Assembly (NCBI GenBank): GCA_034769895.1
Contig: CM068367.1
Location: 690,546,268-690,610,267, forward strand
DNA: 64,000 nt
Direction: 5' to 3'
Source of the DNA: Magicicada septendecula
Taxonomy: Eukaryota > Arthropoda > Insecta > Hemiptera > Cicadidae
Below the pieces are notes generated by a model, which was not told the origin of the DNA, searched no databases, and was given only the letters and a program-made list of their open reading frames with translations. Shown one piece after another: positions 21,986 through 33,119 of this stretch (position 1 is the stretch's first letter; every line of letters begins with the position of its first letter). A program made the position numbers and the translations under genes.

Positions 21986-24353
21986 TGCGATCGTAATTAT
22001 CTTTAGTGGCCTTATATATTTCAAACCTTTCAAGAGTGTCCAGTTTAAGAGATTTCCTGCATTTATGTAATATATCCAAATTCTCACTAATACTTTTTAT
22101 GTTATGATCTTGTGAACTTAAATGTTCAGCAAATGTGGATCTTCCTATATTTGATTTAGAGCTTGGGAGGTGTTCTTTATAACGCAATTTGAACGAACGA
22201 CCCGTTTGTCCTATGTAGAAATTTGAACAATCCGAACAATTAAGCCTGTATACACCTGTACCATCGTATTCATCGAAAGACTTAATTTGATTTTTAAACT
22301 TAAGTTTGTTCTCGAGTTTATTATTTGCTTTTGAAGCCAATACTATATTTTGTTTTTTCAATTGGTTTTTTAAAGTGTAATGTAACATTTCGCCATACTC
22401 TATTGCGATATATTTTACTTTTTCTTTAGGCATGTCAATATTTATTAGTCTATTTTGTTTCTTATTTATTATTTTATCTATTATGTTACATTTATAACCA
22501 TTGGCTATTGCTATGTGTTTAATAATTTCGACTTCATTTTTATGGTCTTCTGTGGAGAGGGGCAATGATAACAATCTATGTACCATACTATTAAAAAATG
22601 CCATTTTGTGTGAATAAGGGTGGTAAGACGAGGCATGAATAGCATGATCAGTGGTTGTCGGTTTCCTGTAAATATTATAGTTAATTTTATTATCAATTTT
22701 TGTTAAAGACAAATCTAAGAAATTTATTTTATTATTCATTTCTGTTTCTAATGTAAATTGCAAATTTTTTGTTATGCTATTCAAATACTTATTAAGCGTC
22801 TCTAATTGTCTGTAATTACCATTGTAAACCACTATCGTGTCATCCACATATCGACTATAAAATAAAATTTTGTTGTAATGTTTGTTGTTTGGTGATAATA
22901 TTTCATTATTTTCGATGTGGTTTAAATAAATTTCTGCCAGGATACTTGATGGTGGGGATCCCATTGCTAATCAATCTTTCTGTAAATAAAATTTATCATC
23001 AAAAGTAAAATAATTTTGTTCTAAAATTACTTTAGTCAAATTAATAATTTCATCAACTATTTCATGGTTTAAAGTGGCTATTGATAATAATAAACTTTTT
23101 GTTATTTCTAAAGTTTCATTAATTGGTACATTCGTATACAAATTGACTATGTCAAATGAAGCTAAAGTATGTCTTGGTTCAATTGTAAGTTTTTTTGTGA
23201 GATCTACCAATTCTAAACTATTTTTCAAACTGTAATTCTTATTAAACACTATATATTGTCTTAAAATTTTATCAATTTTTTTGGCAATTTTATAAGATGG
23301 TGCAGACGTGAAATTTACTAAAGGACGGACTGGCATGTTATTTTTATGTATTTTCGGAAGTCCTCTAAGTCTAGGTGCTTTAGGATCTATCATTTTTAAA
23401 TATTTTTTCTCATTGTTTGTTATAATATATTTAGTTTTGTTTAACACTGATTTCATATTACTATTAAACCTATCAGTGGGGTCACTCTTAATTTCGACAA
23501 TATTATTGTTTATGAAAAATTCGTTTATTTTACGTTTATAATCTTCGTTAGTGAAAATTACGAGTGTCTGGCCTTTGTCGGCTTTGGTGACAATGCTATT
23601 ATTGTCCATCAATTTCTTTTTTATTCCATTGAATGTTTTGGTTTCTTTATTGTAACTAGTTTTTATATTTTCGGCTTTCAAAACTTTCGTTATTTTATTA
23701 TTAACTGCATGTCTTACAACTGTTCTTGTTTCCTCATCAGATATAGCATTTATTGCCGTTTCGGCGTTCAAAATTTCATTTATAAGTGATTGTTTGAATC
23801 CTTTGTTTTTAAAACAGTATTTTAAGCCTTTGTTTAAAAGGTTAGTTTCTTCGTTATTGAAATTGATTTCAGTAAGATTAACTATACGAGGATAAAATCG
23901 ATGACTTATTGTATTGTTCTTTTGAGGGTCATTCTGTACTTTCAAAAGGTTACTAATTTTTATATTTTGTGTTTTCTTTTTCTTAATAACGGTTTTATTT
24001 ATTTGTTTTTCTATTAAATACGTTACATTGTCGATTTGTGATGGATGTAATTTTTGTAACAGTTCAAGATGTTTTTTCATAAGTACCGTATTAAGTAAGC
24101 TCTTTTTACTATATAATTGTTTGATTTCATTTTTGATCCATAATGTTGTAGCTAATTCTTTGGTTTTTATAGCACTATAAGACTTACACGTAATTTTTAT
24201 CTGGACGAAATTCGGTACGATCCGCAAATCTAAACATGTCTTGTTGTATCTGATATTTAATGTTGTTTTTAATAGTTTCAACTTAATATTCATATATTGA
24301 TAGGCAATTTTTGCCTGACTAGCTTCTAATTTAAACATTGTATTTGCCTCCAA
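21864..24353 (-). pseudogene. PLE2 reverse transcriptase / GIY-YIG endonuclease, one nonsense codon
   Basis: The start is MEANTMFKLEASQ at 24353. An N-terminal helical Lys-rich region is followed by RT blocks: VTKADKGQTLVIF, PRLRGLPKIHKNNMPVRPLVNF, LASFDIVNLYTNVP, LAMGSPPSSILAEIYL and FYSRYVDDTIVVYNG (catalytic YVDD). The GIY-YIG nuclease follows (GTGVYRLNCSDCSNFYIGQTG, then FKLRYKEHL) and the frame ends at 21864. It is open for about 829 codons except one TGA at 22971-22973, immediately before LAMGSP, where PLE proteins normally have Gly (GGA to TGA is one change). An almost intact, probably young copy. Confidence 0.92.
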
Positions 24354-24363
24354 AAGCGTTTTA

Positions 24364-24720
24364 AGACTATAAAACAGGTTAATTACCTACCGTCACGCTT
24401 TTTGAAATCCGAAAACAGGATTACTCGAGTTTCGACACATTAAGTGTCATCTTCAGATCCTCGATGAATATAAGTTAAAAATACATTTGTTGATGTATGC
24501 ACATCCCGTCAGATAATAAAAACAACACAAACATAACAACAAAAATACTTAAATAATAATTTAACACATATTAAAACCGAGACAAAACAGAACGAAAACA
24601 CGATCCACGCGGCCGACGCGGACCTGCGCAGGAACACGTTATGCGATAAAATCCATCGATACCGATTTGACCTTTGATAAATTTTATCGATCTGACACAG
24701 CTAGTATCTCGATCAGCTAG
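24364..24720 (-). repeat. PLE2 terminal repeat, right direct copy
   Basis: Repeats 21581-about 21935 in the same orientation (ACTATAAAACAGG to CTAGTATCTCG) with very few changes, including a 3-bp AAT insertion at about 24555 and a C/A change at about 24652. It lies just upstream of the PLE2 start codon. Confidence 0.9.
24417..24461 (-). ncRNA. Hammerhead ribozyme (type I), PLE2 right repeat
   Basis: Identical in all core and stem positions to the copy at 21632-21676. It lies upstream of the coding region in the sense orientation, where self-cleavage would define a 5' RNA end. Confidence 0.8.
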
Positions 24721-24721
24721 T

Positions 24722-25158
24722 AAATGAAAAATCGATCCATAAAAATAATATTCTGTTTAACAGAGTAAACGATATCGAACAAGATACTAGCTGTGTCAGA
24801 TCGATAAAATTTATCAAAGGTCAAATCGGTATCGATTGATTTTATCGCATAACGTGTTCCTGCGCAGGTCCGCGTCGGCCGCGTGGATCGTGTTTTCGTT
24901 CTGTTTTGTCTCGGTTTTAATATGTGTTAAATTATTTAAGTATTTTTGTTGTTATGTTTGTGTTGTTTTTATTATCTGACGGGATGTGCATACATCAATA
25001 AATGTATTTTTAACTTATATTCATCGAGGATCTGAAGATGACACTTAATGTGTCGAAACTCGAGTAATCCTGTTTTCGGATTTCAAAAAGCGTGACGGTA
25101 GGTAATTAACCTGTTTTATAGTCTTAAAACGCTTTTGGAGGCAAATACAATGTTTAAA
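24722..25158 (+). repeat. PLE2 inverted terminal repeat
   Basis: Reverse complement of the left terminal repeat, continuing through ...TTTTATAGTCTTAAAACGC into the first codons of the PLE2 reading frame. It forms a long inverted pair with the adjacent direct copy. Confidence 0.9.
25027..25071 (+). ncRNA. Hammerhead ribozyme (type I), PLE2 inverted repeat
   Basis: On the + strand: AGGAT 25027-25031, CTGAAGA 25032-25038, GACAC 25040-25044, GTGTC 25050-25054, GAAA 25055-25058, CTCGAG 25059-25064, T-A 25065-25066 and ATCCT 25067-25071. Predicted cleavage is after A 25066. This is the same sequence as the two - strand copies. Confidence 0.8.
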
Positions 25159-25437
25159 ATATTTCATAGTCAGATGAAGTATGCAGTATGCATCCCTCTT
25201 GAAATCCACATTACATTTGGCACAAGTCAGAATATTACAGTGATTTGTTATAATAGTAAACAGATGTACCTGAGAGCATTTACTGTGAGTAGGATAAAAC
25301 ACAAATTCAAACTCAATTTTTGAGTTTAAATTCATTTCCTTGATTCATGCCTACTGAATAGAGATTTGTTTTTTTTTTCTCACCTATCTACAGTTTCTTT
25401 AATGAGTTGTCTAATAAAAAATAGTTATCTTTTATAG

Positions 25438-25541
25438 TAAATAAACAAATAAATGATAAGGAGAGAGTTGCAGCAGCTATGGAGAATCCGAATTTAAGAG
25501 ATATGGTAGAAAAATGTATTAAAGAAGATGGAGACTACTAA
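25438..25541 (+). CDS. CIAO2A: CIAO2A, last coding exon
   Basis: After the acceptor TTTTATAG the exon completes an Ile codon and reads [18 protein letters not shown], then [15 protein letters not shown] and a TAA stop at 25539-25541. This is the C-terminal helix of the MIP18 family, with the [13 protein letters not shown] block that distinguishes CIAO2A from CIAO2B. Phase and motif both match the exon at 4923-5103. The frame is intact, so the gene is probably functional despite the transposon-filled intron. Confidence 0.93.
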
Positions 25542-27346
25542 CATCATTTTTGGAAGTTATCTCTGTGGTAAGTATGGAATATTATGGGTTTGATATTTCT
25601 TAAAATTTAATGTTGTTTTAATCTTAATTAATATTGAGTACAGTAAATTAAAATTACCTGCACTGAAAAACCAATATCCACAGCTAACAGCTAAAAGACT
25701 CAGGCAATCATAAAGACATAAGAACAAAGAAAATGCAAGCCTACTGGCAAGAAAAAGCAAAAACAGAGTAGAAAATGGGAGAAAAGAAAAGTGTATAGAA
25801 TTGTAGAAATTAAGGCAGAATATATTTTGTTTAAAACCTTATTTGAAGAATACGAGAAGTGAGAAATAAGTTTAAAAGTAATTTGGGTTGATATAGTGAG
25901 ACTGAAAACATTACAAAATGAGAAATAAGACTGAAGAAAAAGCACATGATTGTGAAGGAAAATAAAAAATATATATATATATATATATTTGTAGAAGGTT
26001 ATGAAAGATCAAGTGCAGAGTATTTATAGAAATATGGTTATTACAATTTTTTAAAATCAATGTACAATATAAATATTTACTTCCTATCCAGTTATCATTC
26101 AGTCAAAGCAAAATTGTATATTTTATCAGTTAAAATTTTTATTCTCTATAAAGTTTACTGAATTATATATAAATAAACTAATGTAATGTTTTTGCTTAAT
26201 GTTACATTTTCCTTTTTCATTCTTTGTACCATTTGTTGAAATAGATTTGCTCACAAAATATAAACAACATTTTGTAAAAACTTGTTAACAAAATAATAAA
26301 TAATCCACTGTATTACTTACTCATAAAATTAATTTTAATTTTATTGATGTGTGAGAGACATTTCATAAAATATAAATAGGATTATTTTTTAATGACCAAT
26401 ACTTTTATTTGATTTTTATTATTCATATTTCCGAACATATACACATGTAATATAGTTTTAGACCAGCACGTTTATGTGGACAAAATTATTTGTGGTCTAG
26501 CTCTGGTCAGTAGCATCTGCCATTAAATGCATGTTCAAATCTCTTTTTTGTTAACATTGATTCCTTTTGTCTTCTTTTGTATGGTTTTCTTCTGTGAATC
26601 ATGATTTTGCAGGAGTTATAGTAGTCCTCATTAATTGTTCATCCACATGAGAGTCAAGCACTCCTTCTATGCCTCCTGATTCCAGTTCTTGGAAACCTAC
26701 CACTGAATATTTTTATTTAAGTGTTATAGCAAAACCATGTATGTATGTAGGTGAGTTACATTCCATATAAATGCAGAGCAGTGTAAATCAAGAACTCACT
26801 GGGACTTCATCTTTCCAAGCAAAAGATTTCAAAACAGAATTTAAAATTGTCCATTGCTTTAGACATTAAAGATAATAAATTTTTAATTTTTTTGTATAGA
26901 AATTGATCTACCACCATTATAGTAGGCAAATTACTTTCAGATAATAGGAGATAATTAAGAAATACAAGTGTCATTTCTGTGTTATGTCTGTAAACTGTAT
27001 AAAGATCTATAAAAATTGTTCAAGACAATAAAAAGTTTATTAATATCATCATACAATGAAGAAAGCCAAAGAGAAATAACAGAAAGAAGCACTTTCTGGA
27101 ATAACAGAGGTACCTGATTATGGTGAAAAGAAAATGCTAAGAAAAAAAAGCAAAATATTCAGAGATTTTGAATTACATAGGCCTACTCTTGTACAAATTT
27201 TGGAAGTCATCAGGAAAGCAGTACGAGTTGGTTAAACTCTTTTGTTCTTATGAAATTTAACTATCTAAGATTCATGAAAACGTGCCTTGGCTTGCTGTAA
27301 GTTATACTAAATATGTGACACTATTCTAGTTTTTCTATACTATAAT
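25542..27346. other. CIAO2A 3' UTR and intergenic DNA
   Basis: No further coding sequence was recognised. AT-rich; a (TA)n tract lies at about 25970-25990. AATAAA-like signals occur at several places (e.g. about 26290), so the polyadenylation site cannot be placed. Confidence 0.5.
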
Positions 27347-27552
27347 TGTTAAAGTGTGGAATAAAGAAATATAAGAGTTTACACTGTATAATAAAGTTTA
27401 TTAACCCATACAGAAATACATACTAAATACGCAGTGCTACGGTGCGTGCGTCACTTACGGCGTCTTACTACAAACTAAAAACTAACAAACTTATACATGC
27501 TTACGCGCATTACATATATTGTACAATATAAATGTATTACATATATTCAACA
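27347..27552 (-). repeat. Copia 3' LTR
   Basis: 206 bp. On the sense (-) strand it is preceded by AAGGAGGCG, a probable polypurine tract. Terminal TGTTGAATA...CTTTAACA in sense orientation. Confidence 0.93.
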
Positions 27553-27576
27553 CGCCTCCTTACATTTATATTGTAT

Positions 27577-29505
27577 TTACAAATTCAATTTTACAAATAC
27601 ACATTTCAAGTTCAGCATAGTTCGAAATCTCTCAAACTTTTCTTTACACAATGACTTTGTAAATATATCAGCAATATTATCATCAGAATTTACCTTTACA
27701 ACATTAATTATATTTTCTTTTATACATTCGTGTACATAATGGTAATGAACTTCAATAGGTTTAGAATTTTTTGTAAAACTTCCATACTTTGCTAAATTTA
27801 TCGCTCCCGAATTATCTTCAAAAATATTAATCGGTTTTTCTAAAGTTACATTAAACAATTTTAGCAATTCTTTCACAAATTTCAATTCACTCACAGCTTC
27901 TGACAACGCTACATACTCTGCATATGTCGAAGCCTTTGTTACACACTTTTGTTTTCTCGACTTCCAATAAATTACATTACCAAATAATCGAATTACATAA
28001 CCAGTTGTAGATTTTCTGTCCAAATGGTCACCAGCCCAATCGGCATCAACATAACAATCTATAATTTCAGAATTATCATTTCTTTTATAAGTCAATTTTA
28101 AATCTTTCGTTAAATACAAGTATAATATTCGCAAAGCATATTTAAAGTGTGTTTCATTATAACAATTCTGATATCTACTTAAATAATTTACACTAAAGCT
28201 TATATCAGCCTTTTTATCCCACTTAGAAAATCTTTTTTGTTCCGGTTTTCTTACAAAAACTTTACTACCATATAAATGTAAATTTGAAACATTCGGTTTC
28301 GTCCCAAAAAATATTTCATAAGGAGTTTTCTTTTCTATAGTATTTGATAGCGTACGATTTTTCAAATAAGTAGCAGCACAAACTATTTCAGGCCAATATT
28401 TTTTATGGATTTGTGCTGCAGCTAATAAACAACGTGACATATCCATTATCGTTCTGTTAAACCGTTCTGCGGTTCCATTTAATTCATGTACGTAAGCAGG
28501 ACAATTATTAATTATAATACCTTTTTCTTTAGCAAAATTATAAATATTACCATTTAAGTATTCTTTCCCATTATCACATCTCAAAAATTTAATTCTTTTA
28601 CCCGTTAAGTTTTCACATTCATTTACATATTGAACAAGACAATTGAAAACTTCTACTTTAGACTTCATGGTATAAACTTTAGCTATCTTACTGTAATCAT
28701 CAATAAAGGAAATAAAGTATTTTTCCCCGTTTAGACCAGCTGTTTTAAAAGGTCCACACACATCAGTATGAACAATTTCTAAAATATCTTTTGCTCTTTT
28801 TCTATTATTTTCAAATGGAATATTATTCATTTTATTTTCAACACATATTTTACACTTCATGAATTCTGATTCAAGTTCATTTGGAATAACACTGAACAAT
28901 TTATGTTTACACAAAATATTCAAATAATTAAAATTTACATGGCCCAGCATACGATGCCACCTTTCTTTTTTACTCATATTATCACCATTTTTATTTGCAA
29001 CATTTACCAATGACTCTACATTTTTTAATTTACTTTTCATCTTATATAGACCATTTTCTTTCCAAGCTACAGCTGTAGTATTTCCAAAATTATCAATAAT
29101 TTTTGTCATTTTACCTTTAGAAATAATCGTATTATTTTCCGTTATTTTACCATAACTTATTAAATTTGTATGCATATCTTTAGCATAAAATACATTTTGC
29201 ATGTTTACTTCATTTTTCTTACCAAAAAGATCAAAGTAACTTACCACATTACCAATTTTAGTTGCTTTTACAACCCTATTATCTCCCAAATAAACATTAA
29301 CAGGTTCTTTAAGTATCATACATTTATCAAAATATTTATCATCATTTATTATATGGTCAGTACAACCGCTATCTAATAACCAATTAATCTCGCAATTATT
29401 AAACTTATCTACCTTACTATTATGCGCCGCGTGATAGTCGACTCTTATAATCCATGCGCTCGTATCTGGATTCTTCTGCTGCGACTGAGTTGCTTCATGT
29501 GCTCT
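27577..29505 (-). pseudogene. Copia pol: protease, integrase, RNase H (RT deleted)
   Basis: The protease motif WLLDSGCTDH lies at about 29360. The integrase zinc domain (WHRMLGHVNF...CKICVENK) and catalytic residues follow (HTDVCGPF, RCDNGKEYLN, ELNGTAERFNR). At about 28205 the text jumps from KRFSKWDKKAD to ISFSVNYLSRYQ, a segment that normally lies just after the RT. RNase H is present (CYVDADWAGDHLDRKSTTGY, AEYVALSEAVSELKFVKELL, DIFTKSL). No YVDD or other RT block is found. From 29319 to 27577 the frame is open, so the deletion kept the frame. A frameshift at about 29508 separates it from gag. Confidence 0.92.
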
Positions 29506-29507
29506 TG

Positions 29508-30326
29508 CACCTCGCTGACTTCGAAAATTGCCATGCCCTCTGGCGTAGTTACCTTTTTCAGTTTCTTGTCGGCCTCGTGGTGCTCGCCATGTACTGTATT
29601 GCTGTTGCCTGCCGTTTGGCCACCATATTTACAGTCTCTCTTGATATGACCAGTTTTGCCACATTGAAAGCATGTTCGCTGTTGTCGACTTTTATCCGCC
29701 ATGAATGCGTTAGATTTTCATCCAGAATATTCATCCTTTTGATGCTTTATTTCAGTCATTTGAATTTTACTTTTCACATAATCCACAGTTTGATCTTCTT
29801 CTTTTAGTGCGTCTATTAAATCGCCTGTATAACTGTATGATTCCGGCAATGTATTTAACATATAATTTAATTTTTCTTTTTCTGACACACTAGCACCCGC
29901 GTTTTTAAGCTCGTTCACAGTTTTTTCAAAATCACTGAAGAATGTCGCTGAATCAGTATAATTTTTAATTCTTAATTTTTTCAATTTATTTCTATATACA
30001 ATTTGCAATGCCGTAGACTTTTTCAAATACATTTCATCAAACTTTTGAATTATTTCATACGCCGTTGTTTTATCACTAATAAATTCCAATTGCTTATTCG
30101 TTATAGTACTGTATATATAGTTCATAACCTTTAAATCATTATCATCCCACGGGTCTTTATCCTGCGCCGTTTTTGCTCGTGTTATCACTTCATCACATTT
30201 TTTAAATTTCAAAAACAACATAATACGTTTTTTCCACATACTATAGACCTCTCCATCAAACACTGGAATTATAATGTCATTGTTCTTTGCCATTTTCTTT
30301 GTATCACAGCATGCGACAGCACTCAA
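29508..30326 (-). pseudogene. Copia gag with CCHC zinc knuckle
   Basis: From MAKNNDIIIPVFDG (a Met ten codons further upstream is also in frame), the protein has the Copia gag (UBN2-type) layout: DGEVYSMWKKRIMLFL, then LNTLPESYSYTGDLIDAL. A TGA at 29718-29720 interrupts it five codons before MADKSRQQ. In the same frame follows CFQCGKTGHIKRDC, a CX2CX4HX4C knuckle. The frame is lost near 29508. Confidence 0.9.
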
Positions 30327-30375
30327 AAAAACCGATACTCACTTAAACGGCACTCTTGACCACAAATTTAGTAAA

Positions 30376-30394
30376 CCACGGACCTCTGCTATCA
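30376..30394 (-). promoter_or_regulatory. Copia primer-binding site
   Basis: Directly inside the 5' LTR on the - strand, TGATAGCAGAG resembles the complement of the initiator tRNA-Met 3' end (TGGTAGCAGAG) with one mismatch, as expected for Copia-type elements. Confidence 0.6.
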
Positions 30395-30600
30395 TGTTAA
30401 AGTGTGGAATAAAGAAATATAAGAGTTTACACTGTATAATAAAGTGTATTAACCCATACACAAATACATACTAAATACGCAGTGCTACGGTGCGTGCGTC
30501 ACTTATGGCATCTTACTACAAACTAAAAACTAACAAACTTATACATGCTTACGCGCATTACATATATTGTACAATATAAATGTATTACGTATATTCAACA
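30395..30600 (-). repeat. Copia 5' LTR
   Basis: 206-bp partner of 27347-27552, same orientation, followed by ATAAT at 30601. Confidence 0.93.
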
Positions 30601-30605
30601 ATAAT

Positions 30606-31646
30606 GTTGATATCAGCAGCAAAATTGATGCTTTACAAATTCTTTGTGTAAAGAAAGCACTATTAAATACGGTGTAAAACATATTTACATTTGTTTTTTG
30701 TTGTGTATCATATGCGTAGAATGGTAAAAGTCTCACTTATAGGCAAGAAAAAGGAAAAGAAAAATTGTGCCAAAATGTGAAGATAAATTAAATCATAACA
30801 ATTGGTGTGGAATCATATCAGTGATGTTTAAAAATTCATGAACAATGTAGAAATTGTTTTTACCATCAATATGATAAATAGACAGCAGAAGAAGCTCTTG
30901 GGTATGCACACATGGACTCTGGTTACCTGTTTGTATGTGCAAGTGACAAATTGTCAGCAAAAATATATTGTTTTAAGTTAATATAAGTTATATTTTGTAT
31001 GAAAACTTAAGTTGTAGGAAGTATTTTAAAATACAGTATATTGCACAATAAATGCTGGAGCTGGTTTTGTGTTTTAAATAAATCCTCACAGACTGTTGCT
31101 GGCTGATTTTGATAGTATGTTCTGGGTCCATTTGTTTTATTTTAACAACTAAGATTTTATTGTTATGTTTTGTAAACTATTCATAAACATAGTTCATTTG
31201 AAGTAAATAAGTGTACTGTGAACGTGGCATGGAAGAAACTGACGTTATTGGCATTGCAAGTTATTGATGCTATTAATTTCTGAAACAGTTGCATTGTGGG
31301 ATAGTGGATTATTAAAAGATCATGCAAATGGGCACATTTCTGCAAACAAACAAAAATGAATCAAATGGTCACAAAATGAAAAAGGAAGGCAAATGCAAAT
31401 AAATAAGGTGTTTACAAGTGTTCGTTAGTTTTAGTAATTTTAACAAATATAATGTAAGTTAATGCAATTTGTATCATACCAAATGTGTGTTTAAAAAACA
31501 GGGTTTATTACTTTTTAGGAACTAAAAGTGTCTTTAATTCTTGTACTAAATCATATAATTCTTTAACGTGGTTCTAAAGGTCTGAAGTTTTTTGTACTAT
31601 TTTGATTTACTGAGCAGGCTACCAACTGCTGTATGTATAATGAAGA
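30606..31646. other. No gene recognised
   Basis: AT-rich sequence without recognisable coding motifs, terminal repeats or RNA genes. Confidence 0.5.
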
Positions 31647-33119
31647 CAGTGGCAGCTCGTCCATAAGGTTCAGTGAACCCCCTAAACAGTTTAAATGTGT
31701 TTAAGGAATTGTTGAGAGAATTGTTTCATATTTAAATAATGAGATAATGAGATTTGTGGGATTAATCTTATTAAATGAACAATAATAATTGATTCGCGTA
31801 ACAGCCGAATTGCTCACTACTACCACTTGAGGTGCAAAGCAGCAACAGAGATGAATAGTTCTGATAAGGGCCAAAAACTCTAACTGGAAATGTCAACATT
31901 TTCATAATACCGCCATTAGCCATTATTATGATTTTTACCACATGATTTGTCCGTCTACCTTCAGTTTTGTATCAGATATGTCTATTTTGTTTAGCGTGCA
32001 ATGGCAATGTATGCTGTGAAATCTTAAAATCAAATAAAATGGTGAAGTCTTTGTACTCCGAAAATAAAGTGTGTTCATTGTAGTCCTTAAATAATTATAG
32101 TTAGGCTGACCGAAGCATGTATAACCTCCAAAGTGCTTGCTGGTGTTTTTTGTGTGTTCAGTGTTCAGGTATTTCTTATTTTTGTGTTCAGTTCATTTAT
32201 TTGGTAAAAAGAATACTGTTTGATCTATTTAAAAAAAAAATTTTCTTCTCTCTATATTGAAGATAAATGCAAAATTAAGGAACTCAGCAGGCCACTTCCC
32301 ATTTTAAATATTAGACAGAAACAGACTGTAAAAGAAATGGAATATTTTTGTTCCTTCAAAACTAATATATATGATAAGAATAATGGGATATTTAGGTGTA
32401 ATATTAGTAACTGTTTTTATTGTTTCCCATGTTTACTATTTGCCAAAGGGAAATATAATTATATATAGAGCATGCAAAGAGAAAGCAAGAAATCGTGAAT
32501 AATGAATGGTCTGTTATTTCTTAAAAGTCTTATCCCCATGTTAAGGAAATGGCTGACTACAGGAAAAATTGTTCTACTAAAATAGATTCCAAGAAATATT
32601 ACATCAGGTTGCTTATCTTAACTCAACTCAGTTTTTTACACTTCTAAACTTTATGTAGTCCCATCACTCTTCTCCAAACCAGAATGCCCAGATTCTGTTG
32701 ATCATGGTTATTGCTCATAGACTACCAACATCATTTCAGATACACTTGATGCATAAAATTTTGTAGAAACATTTCAACATGTTAAATGTATACTTTACTA
32801 AATGAGAAATTTCTTAATCCACTGCCTTTGTAAAATATATGTAGTAAAATAGTTGCTGAAAAGGTATTTTTCATCACAGTATTTATCGACTGCCTCGTCG
32901 CTAATACCATCCATTTTATGATCGCAAGTTGATTCCTTGTTAATTGTAATATTTTGACACTCAGGGTTAGATTTTCCTTGAATAAAAGACTTCAGAGAAA
33001 CAAGTTGTTTGTAGTTTTAGAAACTGAAAACAATTTTTTCAAGTCTATGCTCACTTTGCCGCCCTCCTGGCTATGCCGTCCGGGGCGGCTGCCCCCTTGG
33101 CCGCCTAGCTACGCCTCTG
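31647..33119 (+). mobile_element. Degenerate hAT element (ZMYM1-like type)
   Basis: It starts CAGTGGCAGCTCGTCC at 31647 and ends GCCTAGCTACGCCTCTG at 33119. The reverse complement of the end, CAGAGGCGTAGCT, is a plausible partner terminus, as in hAT elements of this group. No 8-bp target duplication is visible: AATGAAGA lies on the left and CACACACA on the right. An N-terminal zinc-finger fragment lies at 32220-32468. Between them the DNA is non-coding. This may be a composite of two fragments. Confidence 0.5.
32220..32468 (+). pseudogene. hAT transposase N-terminal (TTF-type zinc finger) fragment
   Basis: The text RPLPILNIRQKQ followed by ...NCFYCFPCLLFAKGK fits the TTF-type zinc-finger start of ZMYM1-like hAT transposases (R-P-x-P opening, then C-F-x-C-L-L-F). 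The frame ends at 32468. Downstream sequence shows only scattered stops, so it is a fragment. Confidence 0.6.

Larger units (their letters stand above)
21581..25158 (-). mobile_element. PLE2: Penelope-like element with 11-bp TSD
   Basis: It is flanked by ATATTTCATAG at 21570-21580 and 25159-25169. Layout along the + strand: a terminal repeat (21581-about 21985), the coding region on the - strand, a second direct copy of the terminal repeat (24364-about 24720), then an inverted copy (about 24722-25158). The inverted copy reaches into the first codons of the coding region (GCAAATACAATGTTTAAA). This direct-plus-inverted terminal repeat layout is characteristic of Penelope-like elements. Each terminal repeat carries a hammerhead-like ribozyme. 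It is the best-preserved PLE in the window. Confidence 0.92.
5104..25437 (+). other. CIAO2A: CIAO2A intron, 20,334 bp, filled with nested transposons
   Basis: The donor GTAAGT (5104) and acceptor TTTTATAG (ending 25437) join a phase-1 codon: A at 5103 plus TA at 25438-25439 gives Ile, exactly the residue expected in the [11 protein letters not shown] motif. Contents in order: PLE1 (3' part), a BEL/Pao element, a Tigger transposon inside its 3' LTR, PLE1 (5' part), an LTR-like sequence, a mariner relative, and PLE2. The unassigned stretches are 5104-6030 and 20226-21569. Confidence 0.9.
27347..30600 (-). mobile_element. Ty1/Copia LTR retrotransposon lacking reverse transcriptase
   Basis: 206-bp LTRs at 27347-27552 and 30395-30600 (TGTTAAAG...TTCAACA as written on +) flanked by the 5-bp repeat ATAAT (27342-27346 and 30601-30605). 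By eye I count about five LTR differences. Transcription runs on the - strand: gag, protease, integrase, then directly RNase H. The order protease-integrase-RNase H is Copia-type. An in-frame internal deletion has removed the whole RT domain. Confidence 0.95.

Noticed and set aside
22971-22973. TGA in PLE2 considered as selenocysteine or programmed readthrough
   Set aside because: The family has Gly here, one base change explains it, and no downstream structure supports recoding.
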